Source: Trueperaceae bacterium (GTDB taxonomy: Bacteria; Deinococcota; Deinococci; Deinococcales; Trueperaceae). From it: a stretch of 15,315 nucleotides of DNA. Location: contig SKWV01000094.1 in the NCBI GenBank assembly GCA_007128755.1, positions 1 through 15,315 of the forward strand. The letters run 5' to 3'. This document shows positions 7,781 through 13,879 of this stretch, in pieces; the first letter of the stretch is position 1; the number at the start of each line of letters is the position of its first letter. The position numbers and the translations under genes are program-made. Below the pieces are notes generated by a model. The model ran no database searches. It was not told the DNA's origin and saw only the letters and a list, made by a program, of their open reading frames with translations.

Positions 7781-8650
7781 CCGCCGTGCTGGCGCGTGTC
7801 CTTGCAGCAGGTCACGAACGTTCTCCAGGGCCGCTTCGGCCACCGCCTCGCCCTCCGCGACGATCGCGTCGAGCTCGGCGAAGGACTCGATGCGGAACGT
7901 CGGCAGCTCGTGCTGGATGCGCAGGTCGGCGGGATGGTGCACGTACTGCGCATCGGTCAGGATGCGCGACATGATGTCGGTCGCGCGGAGCGTCATCGCC
8001 GCCATGGGCGTCCGGTGCTCGAGGGTCACGATGCCGACCACGCGCTCCCACCAGGGCCTGCCGTCGTCGCTGGGCGAGATGTAGGTGGCGTGCCTGGGCG
8101 GCGTCACGTCGGACGCGATGGTGAAGGTCGCGCGCATGAGGGCGAGGGCGTCGACCGGCAGGTTGTTGCAGATGCCGCCGTCGGCGAGCGTCCGGCCGTC
8201 GATCTGGATCGGCTCGAACACCCCCGCCAGGCTCGACGAGGCCCGCACCGCGTCGATGAGGTCACCGTCGGTGAAGACGACCTCCTGCCCCGACTCGATG
8301 TCGGTGCAGGTGACCGCGAGCGGGAGGTCGAGATCGTCGAAGCGTGCCGGTAGGTGATCGGCGAGGAGCGCGTGGAGCTTCCGGCCCTTGAGCAGCCCCG
8401 CCTGGAACGAGAGGTCGATGACGTCGCGCCAGCTGACCGACCGCGCGAGCTCGTGCAGGTCGTCGGCGCGGTAGCCGGCGGCGTAGAGGGCGCCGATGAT
8501 CGCGCCCATCGACGTGCCCGCGAGCGCCCCGACCTCGATGCCGTGGCGCTCCAGGACGCGCAGCGTGCCGATGTGCGCGAAGCCGCGCGCGCCGCCGCCC
8601 GAGAGCACCACGCCCACGCGCGCCGGCCCCTCGCCGATGCGGGTGCTCAC
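7778..8650 (-). CDS. patatin-like phospholipase, RssA type
   Basis: 290 residues from the GTG at 8650. Patatin-like enzymes are lipid acyl hydrolases using a Ser-Asp dyad. The oxyanion-hole motif LSGGGARGFAHIG (16-28), the nucleophile elbow GTSMG with S47, the SSSLAGVFEP segment (138-147) and the DGG motif with D157 (LADGGICNNLPV) are all intact. It has no signal peptide or membrane helix, so it is likely cytoplasmic or peripheral to the membrane. It resembles the small bacterial RssA/YchK group in length and motif spacing. The start overlaps the stop of the GH13 gene as GTGA (four bases), a standard coupling arrangement. The same frame stays open far upstream through the GH13 gene, but only the part from 8650 carries patatin homology. 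The substrate is unknown. Confidence 0.92.
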   Translation of the reverse strand: MSTRIGEGPARVGVVLSGGGARGFAHIGTLRVLERHGIEVGALAGTSMGAIIGALYAAGYRADDLHELARSVSWRDVIDLSFQAGLLKGRKLHALLADHLPARFDDLDLPLAVTCTDIESGQEVVFTDGDLIDAVRASSSLAGVFEPIQIDGRTLADGGICNNLPVDALALMRATFTIASDVTPPRHATYISPSDDGRPWWERVVGIVTLEHRTPMAAMTLRATDIMSRILTDAQYVHHPADLRIQHELPTFRIESFAELDAIVAEGEAVAEAALENVRDLLQGHAPARR

Positions 8651-10569
8651 GAGACGGGCGCGAGCCAGGCAGGGTCGCTGACGAGCACGGTGCCCGAGCG
8701 CGGCGGCAGCGTGAGGGTGACGTGGTCGCCGGCATCGTAGCGCGTGCCTCGGAGCGCGTCGGTCCAGGGTCCGGCGACGCCGGTGGCCCAGGCGGGGAGC
8801 GTGACGGCGCGCGCGCTCGAGCCACGATGGATGATCGTGATGGTCGCGTCGCCACCGAGCTCCCGCGCGAAAGCGAACACGTCGCCGTGGGCGGCCAGCG
8901 TCTCGTAGCGACCGCGCGCCAACGGCGGGGCGCGGCGCCGCAGGTGGGCGAGCGCGCGGTACGTCGCGCGGAGGCCGGCGTCCCACCGCGTCTCGTCCCA
9001 CGGGAAGGGGCGGCGGCAGTCGGGGTCCTCGCCGCCCTCGAGGCCGATCTCGTCGCCGTAGTAGACGCTGGGCACGCCGACGTACGTGAAGAGCGCGTGC
9101 GCCGCGGCGGCGAGCGCGGCGACGTCGCCGCCCACACGCGTCAAGAAGCGCGGCACGTCGTGCGAGTCGAGCAGGTTGAGTTGCGACAGCTGGATGGGGA
9201 AGGGGAGGCGGGCGCGGACGCCGGTGAGCCAGTCGTCGAGGTCGCGCGCGTCGATCGGGGCGGGGTCGCCGCGGAAGTCGACGCCCGCCCAGAAGGCGAG
9301 CATCGGCCGGAGGAAGCCGGCGTAGTTCATCGCGCCGTCCTCCTGATCGCCCTGGAGCCACGGGGTCGCCTCGAAGAAGTGCTCGCCCAGCACGTAGGCG
9401 TCGTCGCGTTCCTCGCGGATGGCCCGGCGTATCGCGCGCACGTGACGGTGGTTGTGCAGCGCCCCCGGCCCCTCGCCGAGCATGTGGATCACGTCGAGCC
9501 GCCAGCCGTCGATCCGCCACGGCGGCCGCAGCCAGCGCCGCAACACGGCGTCGTCGCCGGCGTACACCTTGTCGCGGACCCCCGCCGAGGCGAAGTCGAG
9601 CACCGGCAGCGTGCGTACGCCCGCCCAGCCCCGGTAGGAGTCGGGATCGCCCGAGTCGTCGAACACGTAGTGGTCGCGCGTGGGGGAATCGGCGGAGGCG
9701 TAGGCGCCGGCGGGCGCCCCGGCGTCGGCGGGCGCCCCGGCGTCGGCCACGACGGGGGCAGCGGCCGCGGCGGTCTCGGGTGGCTTGCCGAACCACGGGT
9801 GGCGCTCCGACGTGTGGTTGACGACGGCGTCCAGGATCACGCGCATGCCGCGAGCGCGGAGCGCCTCGACGAGCCGCTCGAACGCGGCGTCGCCGCCCAG
9901 GTGGGGATCGACGCGGTCGAAGTCGACGGTGTCGTATTTGTGCGAGCTCGGGGAGGTGAAGATCGGGTTGAGGTAGAGCGTCGACGCGCCGAGGTCCTCG
10001 AGGTAGGGGAGCGCCTCGCGGACGCCGTCGAGATCGCCGCCGAAGAACTCGCGCGCGCCCATGCCGCGCGTCGGCAGCTCGTCCCAGGCGCGGGCGACGA
10101 CGCCCTGCCCGCCGTACGGGTAGGCGTCGCTGCGCACGTTGCTGTCCGGGTCGCCGTCGCGGAAGCGGTCGGGGAAGACCTGGTACACGACCTGGTCCCA
10201 CACCCACGCGGCGGGGCGGTAGCCGGCGACGTGGCGGAAGTGCACGTCGACGCTCGGCATGACCGGGTGGAGCCCGTCCTGCGCGAGCCAGCGTTGCTCC
10301 GTGGCGAACACGAAGCGGAACGCGTAACGCGTGACGCTATCGTGCCCGACCGGCGTCAGGCGTGCGGACCAGTCGCGCCAGCCGTCGCGAAGCTCGCCCG
10401 GCTCGAGCGCGACCAGCCGCTCCTCGTTGTCGGGTTCGCTGCGCAGGTGGGCGCGGAGCGGCGCCGCTCCGCGCGTCCGCACGCGCACGAGGAGGCCGTT
10501 CCCGTCGTCGCCTTCAGCGGCGACGGGAACGGCGTGGACGGCGTGGAAGCCTGCGTGAGGTGACGGCAC
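8647..10569 (-). CDS. GH13 maltodextrin glucosidase / neopullulanase (MalZ type)
   Basis: 640 residues from the GTG at 10569. It hydrolyses maltodextrins or related alpha-glucans. An N-terminal beta-sandwich (about 1-120) leads into the (beta/alpha)8 barrel: VYQVFPDRF (128-136), FFGGDLDG (175-182), DAVVNH (247-252), DGWRLDVIHMLG with nucleophile D359, VLGEHF with acid/base E396, and LLDSHD with D471. A C-terminal beta domain follows from about 545. The order and wording of motifs, including HKYDTVDF and GEHFFEATPWLQGD, closely match E. coli MalZ. No signal peptide is present, so it is cytoplasmic. An Ala/Pro/Asp-rich insert with DAGAPA repeats occupies about 264-297. The GTG at 10569 is preferred over the one at 10593 because a TAGACT box ends five bases before it. 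It is coupled to the patatin gene downstream. Confidence 0.93.
   Translation of the reverse strand: MPSPHAGFHAVHAVPVAAEGDDGNGLLVRVRTRGAAPLRAHLRSEPDNEERLVALEPGELRDGWRDWSARLTPVGHDSVTRYAFRFVFATEQRWLAQDGLHPVMPSVDVHFRHVAGYRPAAWVWDQVVYQVFPDRFRDGDPDSNVRSDAYPYGGQGVVARAWDELPTRGMGAREFFGGDLDGVREALPYLEDLGASTLYLNPIFTSPSSHKYDTVDFDRVDPHLGGDAAFERLVEALRARGMRVILDAVVNHTSERHPWFGKPPETAAAAAPVVADAGAPADAGAPAGAYASADSPTRDHYVFDDSGDPDSYRGWAGVRTLPVLDFASAGVRDKVYAGDDAVLRRWLRPPWRIDGWRLDVIHMLGEGPGALHNHRHVRAIRRAIREERDDAYVLGEHFFEATPWLQGDQEDGAMNYAGFLRPMLAFWAGVDFRGDPAPIDARDLDDWLTGVRARLPFPIQLSQLNLLDSHDVPRFLTRVGGDVAALAAAAHALFTYVGVPSVYYGDEIGLEGGEDPDCRRPFPWDETRWDAGLRATYRALAHLRRRAPPLARGRYETLAAHGDVFAFARELGGDATITIIHRGSSARAVTLPAWATGVAGPWTDALRGTRYDAGDHVTLTLPPRSGTVLVSDPAWLAPVS
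9708..9747. repeat. 18-bp direct tandem repeat inside the GH13 gene
   Basis: An 18-base unit (CGGCGGGCGCCCCGGCGT) occurs twice in perfect copies at 9708-9725 and 9726-9743, followed by four bases of a third. Being a multiple of three, it adds whole DAGAPA units to a loop of the glucosidase without breaking the frame. Copy number may vary between strains. Confidence 0.85.
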
Positions 10570-10574
10570 GGCCG

Positions 10575-10580
10575 AGTCTA
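10575..10580 (-). promoter_or_regulatory. TAGACT -10 box, leaderless GH13 gene
   Basis: TAGACT on the minus strand lies five bases before the GTG at 10569 and is used to choose that start. It is inside the 43-base gap after the HtrA gene, so the GH13-patatin pair probably has its own promoter. Confidence 0.55.
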
Positions 10581-10612
10581 GCAGCCGCCGCACCGCGAGC
10601 TGGGGCGCCGGC

Positions 10613-11899
10613 TCAATCGGCCGCCGCGGGCTCGACCTCGGGCGTGATGGCCCTGAGCTCGATGGTCACGGTCCGGGTGGCGCCGTTGCGCCAGACCTCG
10701 AGCTCGACCTCGTCGCCGGCGTCGCGCCCGAAGACGATGCGCTGCAGGTCTTCGGGCCGGATGAGCGGATCACCCTCGACGCTGACGAGGATGTCGCCGC
10801 CGGCGGGGTACTCCTGGCCGGCGACCATCGCCGAGAAGGTCGGGCCGGTGATGCCGGCCTCTTCGGCCGGCGACCCCTCCTGGACGTCCATGACGACGAG
10901 ACCCTGATCGGGGAGGGCCAGCGCGTCGCGGACGGCCTGCGGGTACGCGTCGACGGTCGTGATGCTGACGCCCAAGCGCGGGCGGTCGGGATCGAGCTGG
11001 GCGGCGAAGATGCCGACCAGGCCACCCTCCTCCAGTTCGGCGAGGCTCTCGTCGAGCAGCGCTGCGGGTACCGCGAAGCCGATGCCGACGCTGCCCGCTC
11101 CGCCCCGCCCCGTGATGATCGCCGTGTTGATGCCCACCAGGCGGCCGCGCGAATCGAGCAGCGGGCCGCCGGAGTTACCGGGGTTGATGGCGGCGTCCGT
11201 CTGGATCATCGGGATCTCGATGCGGCCGATGGTCTCGAGGTCACGGCCCAGGGCGGACACGATCCCGGTCGTCACGGTCGACTGCAGGCCGAACGGATTG
11301 CCGATCGCGACCACCTTCTGGCCCACCTGCACCGGGCGGTCGGAGAAGCGGATCGGTTCGACCTGGGGGAGGTCGTTCTCGTCGTCGATCTCGAGGAGCG
11401 CGAGATCGAAGTCGGGATTGGCCCCCAGGACCCGCGCCGGGATGCCATCCTCGCGCGCGGGGAACGTGACGGAGATGCTGGCGCCCTCGAGCAGCTCGAC
11501 CGAACCCTCCTGGAGCGCGGCCGCCACCACGTGGTAGTTGGTGACGATGTGCCCGCTCTCGATCAGGAACCCGCTGCCCGACCCGCGACGGGGTTGCGGC
11601 ACCTGTGGCGCCTCGGGCGCGCGGAAGAAGTCTCGGAACTGGGGCGGCAGTGCCTGGAAGGGGTCGACGGTCTCGCCGAGCACCTCGACCATGATGGCCA
11701 CGACGCTGGCGCCGAACTGGTTGACGATGTCGATGGTGTTCTGCTCGTCTTCGAGCATGGCGGCGCGCTCGTCGAGCGGCTCGGCCTCGGCGAACGCGGC
11801 GCCAGGACCGAGGGCCAGCCCGATGAGCGCGAGGATGAGCAGGAGCCGCCTGGCGGCGTACGGTCCTGGCGCAGACGTGCGGTCATGGCGATGCTGCAT
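10613..11899 (-). CDS. HtrA/DegP-type trypsin-like serine protease with PDZ domain
   Basis: 428 residues. An envelope quality-control protease that degrades misfolded exported proteins. The signal peptide (basic start, hydrophobic about 19-33, cleavage after AFA at 37) supports the ATG at 11899, with GGAGG five bases upstream. The protease domain has the full triad: H123 (VTNYHVV), D165 (DFDLALL) and S243 (NPGNSGGPL). One C-terminal PDZ domain spans about 312-402 (RLGVSITTV, LVVMDVQEGSPAEEAGI, GGDILVSVEGDP). It ends in an Ala/Pro-rich tail. With a single PDZ domain it resembles DegS/HtrA of Gram-positive and Deinococcota type more than two-PDZ DegP. Whether it is free in the periplasm or anchored depends on whether the leader is cleaved. 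It is the only secreted protease in the window, near two signal peptidases. Confidence 0.95.
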   Translation of the reverse strand: MQHRHDRTSAPGPYAARRLLLILALIGLALGPGAAFAEAEPLDERAAMLEDEQNTIDIVNQFGASVVAIMVEVLGETVDPFQALPPQFRDFFRAPEAPQVPQPRRGSGSGFLIESGHIVTNYHVVAAALQEGSVELLEGASISVTFPAREDGIPARVLGANPDFDLALLEIDDENDLPQVEPIRFSDRPVQVGQKVVAIGNPFGLQSTVTTGIVSALGRDLETIGRIEIPMIQTDAAINPGNSGGPLLDSRGRLVGINTAIITGRGGAGSVGIGFAVPAALLDESLAELEEGGLVGIFAAQLDPDRPRLGVSITTVDAYPQAVRDALALPDQGLVVMDVQEGSPAEEAGITGPTFSAMVAGQEYPAGGDILVSVEGDPLIRPEDLQRIVFGRDAGDEVELEVWRNGATRTVTIELRAITPEVEPAAAD

Positions 11900-12016
11900 G
11901 GGTGCCTCCGTAGCGTCGGACGCCCGCGCCCATCCGCGCTCCTGGCTGAGCACGCTCCGGCGCGCGACGCGCGATACCTCATCGCAGCACGGCACCATGA
12001 AGACGCGTACCACGAC
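11900..12016 (-). promoter_or_regulatory. upstream region of the HtrA gene with ribosome-binding site
   Basis: The largest gene-free gap here (117 bases). GGAGG at 11905-11909 (minus strand) is a clear ribosome-binding site, so this gene has a real leader. I see no TAGNCT box at the leaderless distance and no confident -10/-35 pair. A stress-type promoter cannot be excluded by eye. Confidence 0.5.
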
Positions 12017-12952
12017 TCATGAAGCAGATGAGAACGGTTCGCGCGGTACCCGCCTCGCGCCGCCCCACTCCAGCAGCGCGACCACACCGGCCGCGGCCAG
12101 CGCGATCGCGAGCGCCGGGATCCAGCCCTCGGGTCCCAGCACCGACGGCGGGAGCGTGACGACCTCCCGCCCGGGGAGCCCATGCAACGTCGCCTCGGCG
12201 GCATCGACCCAGGGCCAGAGCCGCCGCAGCGAGCCGATCATGATGCCGGCGAGCGCGGCCAGCGTGAGCGCGGGCGCACGTCGCAGCAGGGCGTGGAGCA
12301 CGCGTGCGACCGTCGCCAGCCCGATCAGGGCGCCGATCGCGAACGGCGCCAGGACGGCCAGGTCGAGGCGGCTGATGGCGCCGATCACGGTCTCGTACTG
12401 GCCGAGCACCATCAGCAGGAAGGCGCCCGAGACGCCCGGCAGCACCAACGCCGAGATGCCGATCGCGCCCGTGACCACCAGGAACCACGATCCGTCGGGG
12501 GTGGTGGTCGGCGCGAGCCCGAGCAGCGCGAACGTCACGACGGCGGCGGCGGCGCCGACGAGCACCAGCAGCGTGGAGGGTCCCCGCACCTGCCGCGCGA
12601 CGATGACGACGGACGCGGCCACCAGCCCCGTGAAGGCCGCATAGAGCAGGACGCGGTAATCGAGGAGCATCACCTCCACCACGCGCGCCAGGAGGAGGAC
12701 CGCGGTCGCGATGCCGGCGACGAGCGGCAGCAGGAAGGGCCCATGGGCGGCCTGCCAGGCCGCACGGAGTCCGCGCTCACGCAGTGCGCGCCACGGCGCC
12801 GCGCCCGTCGCAGCGTGCAGGGCGGCCACCAGCCGTTCGTAGATGCCGAGGACGAGCGCCATCGTGCCGCCGGAGACGCCCGGCACGACGTCGGCCGTTC
12901 CCATGGCGATGCCGCGGAGGTAGATGCCCAGCCAGGCGAGTCTCGTGCGCAC
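12017..12952 (-). CDS. DUF368 / PopT-family polytopic membrane protein
   Basis: 311 residues with about eight to ten hydrophobic segments. DUF368 proteins carry two copies of a PGVSG motif in internally duplicated halves; both are present, PGVSGGT at 24-30 and PGVSGAF at 172-178. Members named PopT have been reported as transporters that return undecaprenyl phosphate across the cytoplasmic membrane for reuse in cell-wall synthesis. That role is transferred from the family and not shown here. The GTG at 12952 is chosen because a TAGCCT box ends seven bases before it and the first helix follows at once. The longer open frame (to 13546) lies antisense to the next two genes and is not credible. 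The start is only 75 bases from the divergent DUF3248-like gene. Confidence 0.9.
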   Translation of the reverse strand: MRTRLAWLGIYLRGIAMGTADVVPGVSGGTMALVLGIYERLVAALHAATGAAPWRALRERGLRAAWQAAHGPFLLPLVAGIATAVLLLARVVEVMLLDYRVLLYAAFTGLVAASVVIVARQVRGPSTLLVLVGAAAAVVTFALLGLAPTTTPDGSWFLVVTGAIGISALVLPGVSGAFLLMVLGQYETVIGAISRLDLAVLAPFAIGALIGLATVARVLHALLRRAPALTLAALAGIMIGSLRRLWPWVDAAEATLHGLPGREVVTLPPSVLGPEGWIPALAIALAAAGVVALLEWGGARRVPREPFSSAS

Positions 12953-12959
12953 GTCGCGA

Positions 12960-12965
12960 AGGCTA
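12960..12965 (-). promoter_or_regulatory. TAGCCT -10 box, leaderless DUF368 gene
   Basis: TAGCCT on the minus strand lies seven bases before the GTG at 12952. The same hexamer with the same spacing serves the divergent gene at 13028. Confidence 0.55.
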
Positions 12966-12986
12966 GCACGTCGATAGGCTCGCGCT

Positions 12987-12999
12987 CGGGACGTTCCCG
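12987..12999. repeat. short dyad CGGGA-CGT-TCCCG between divergent boxes
   Basis: A perfect inverted repeat with five-base arms and a three-base centre. It lies close to the midpoint between the two TAGCCT boxes (12960-12965 and 13015-13020), a position suited to an operator for both promoters. The 8-base palindrome GGCGCGCC (12999-13006) overlaps its end. The arms are short, so chance remains likely. Confidence 0.25.
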
Positions 13000-13014
13000 G
13001 CGCGCCCCGTGCGG

Positions 13015-13020
13015 TAGCCT
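13015..13020 (+). promoter_or_regulatory. TAGCCT -10 box, leaderless gene at 13028
   Basis: TAGCCT lies seven bases before the ATG at 13028. A GGAGGT between them touches the ATG (one base), too close for a normal ribosome site, which favours a leaderless message. Confidence 0.55.
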
Positions 13021-13027
13021 GGAGGTC

Positions 13028-13297
13028 ATGGATCCGGAGATGCAGCGCGAGGTGCCCACCGCGGCGGCGAGGAGCCTCATCGACGACGACACGTTCGATC
13101 AGCTCGGGGCTGCTCTGTTGTGGCGCGTCGGCCGCACGATCGACGACGGGCCGGTGACCGTGAGGGTCGGGTTCGCGACGGCGGCGGCGCTCTTCGCCGA
13201 GTTGCCGCGTCTCCGCTCGGCGACCGATGCCGAGATCGAGGAGGCGGTCACGGACGGCACCGTGCGGGTCGAGTGGGTCGGACCGAGGGCCCGGTGA
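13028..13297 (+). CDS. small conserved protein, DUF3248-like
   Basis: 89 residues, acidic overall, without a signal peptide or membrane helix. The block LLWRVGR then VTVRVGFATAAALFAELPRLR and a final VRVEWVG resembles, from memory, the DUF3248 family of Deinococcus and Thermus, whose function is unknown. The assignment is by recalled pattern and was not searched. The ATG at 13028 is the first start in frame after the TAGCCT box. The stop is only four bases before the GTG of the next gene, so the two form an operon. It diverges from the DUF368 membrane-protein gene. Confidence 0.7.
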   Translation: MDPEMQREVPTAAARSLIDDDTFDQLGAALLWRVGRTIDDGPVTVRVGFATAAALFAELPRLRSATDAEIEEAVTDGTVRVEWVGPRAR

Positions 13298-13301
13298 GGG
13301 C

Positions 13302-13847
13302 GTGAACTTCGAGCACGCGATCTCGTTCGAGGTGCCGATCGCGGCGCCGCCGAGCGTCGCGATCGCCTTCGTGCGCGACGTGACCCGAAGCCTCGCGTAT
13401 GCCCGCTTCCTGCGCGACCTGCGGGTCGAGCCCGGGCCACCGATCGTGGTCGAGGCGGTCCTGCCGATCAACGCGGCGCTCTTCGGACAGCGCGACCTGC
13501 CGTTCAGGTCGGTGCTGACTCCGACGGATGGAGGCGCGCGGCTCACCGGTCTCGACGTGCCGTCGACCGGGCCCGGCTGGGCCAGCGTGTCGGGCGACGC
13601 CGTGGTGCGCTCCGACGGCGGCGGGAGCGTCGTCGGCTACGACCTCATCATCTCCGTCTTCGTCGCGCTCCCCGAGGCAGAGCGGTGGGGCGGCCGCGCG
13701 CTGACGCGCATGATCGAGTACACCGCCGAGACGGTGCTCGCGCGCCTCACGGCCGCGTTCCCGGAGGCCGTCGCCCGCGCCGCGCGGGAGGCCGAGCAGG
13801 CCGACCTCGACGCGCGCACCCTGGCCACGACGGCGGCCGGCCGCTGA
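13302..13847 (+). CDS. conserved protein, DUF3809-like, SRPBCC-type fold suspected
   Basis: 181 residues from the GTG at 13302, four bases after the previous stop. The pattern FEVPIAAPPSVAIAFVRDV, YARFLRDLRV, then a strand-rich middle ending in VFVALPEAERWGGRALTRMIEY and a C-terminal helix has the layout of a START/SRPBCC lipid- or ligand-binding domain. It resembles, from memory, the DUF3809 family of Deinococcus. Neither the family nor the fold was confirmed by search. No signal peptide or membrane segment is present. The C-terminus (EAEQADLDARTLATTAAGR) is helical or disordered. The frame is open back to 13227 but would overlap the upstream gene. A perfect 12-base palindrome (GCGGCCGGCCGC, 13833-13844) sits at the very 3' end. 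It faces MnmE across a 32-base gap. Confidence 0.7.
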   Translation: MNFEHAISFEVPIAAPPSVAIAFVRDVTRSLAYARFLRDLRVEPGPPIVVEAVLPINAALFGQRDLPFRSVLTPTDGGARLTGLDVPSTGPGWASVSGDAVVRSDGGGSVVGYDLIISVFVALPEAERWGGRALTRMIEYTAETVLARLTAAFPEAVARAAREAEQADLDARTLATTAAGR

Positions 13848-13879
13848 GTCTCGGCCCCCCCGGCGGTTCCTCGCCGCGG

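Noticed and set aside
7778..10207. A single 809-codon minus-strand open frame covering the patatin gene and much of the GH13 gene
   Set aside because: Only the part from 8650 carries family motifs. The upstream part is an Arg/Pro/Ala-rich shadow of the GH13 frame caused by high GC content; this is not a fusion protein.
8722..10563. A 613-codon plus-strand open frame antisense to the GH13 gene
   Set aside because: Its composition is typical of a high-GC antisense shadow and it has no recognisable motif. The GH13 frame on the other strand is complete and well conserved.
11900..12013. Longer HtrA start at 12013
   Set aside because: It would add 38 residues before a clear signal peptide. The ATG at 11899 has a good ribosome-binding site.
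12975..12980. A further TAGGCT on the plus strand upstream of the 13028 gene
   Set aside because: No start codon lies at the leaderless distance after it, and the TAGCCT at 13015-13020 is better placed. It may be a chance match.
12953..13546. N-terminal extension of the DUF368 gene to 13546
   Set aside because: It would run antisense through both DUF-like genes and put about 198 residues before the normal N-terminus. The box and start at 12952 explain the gene better.
13833..13844. 12-base palindrome GCGGCCGGCCGC considered as a terminator
   Set aside because: It lies within the coding end, has no loop or T-run, and could be a chance product of GC-rich Ala/Gly codons.
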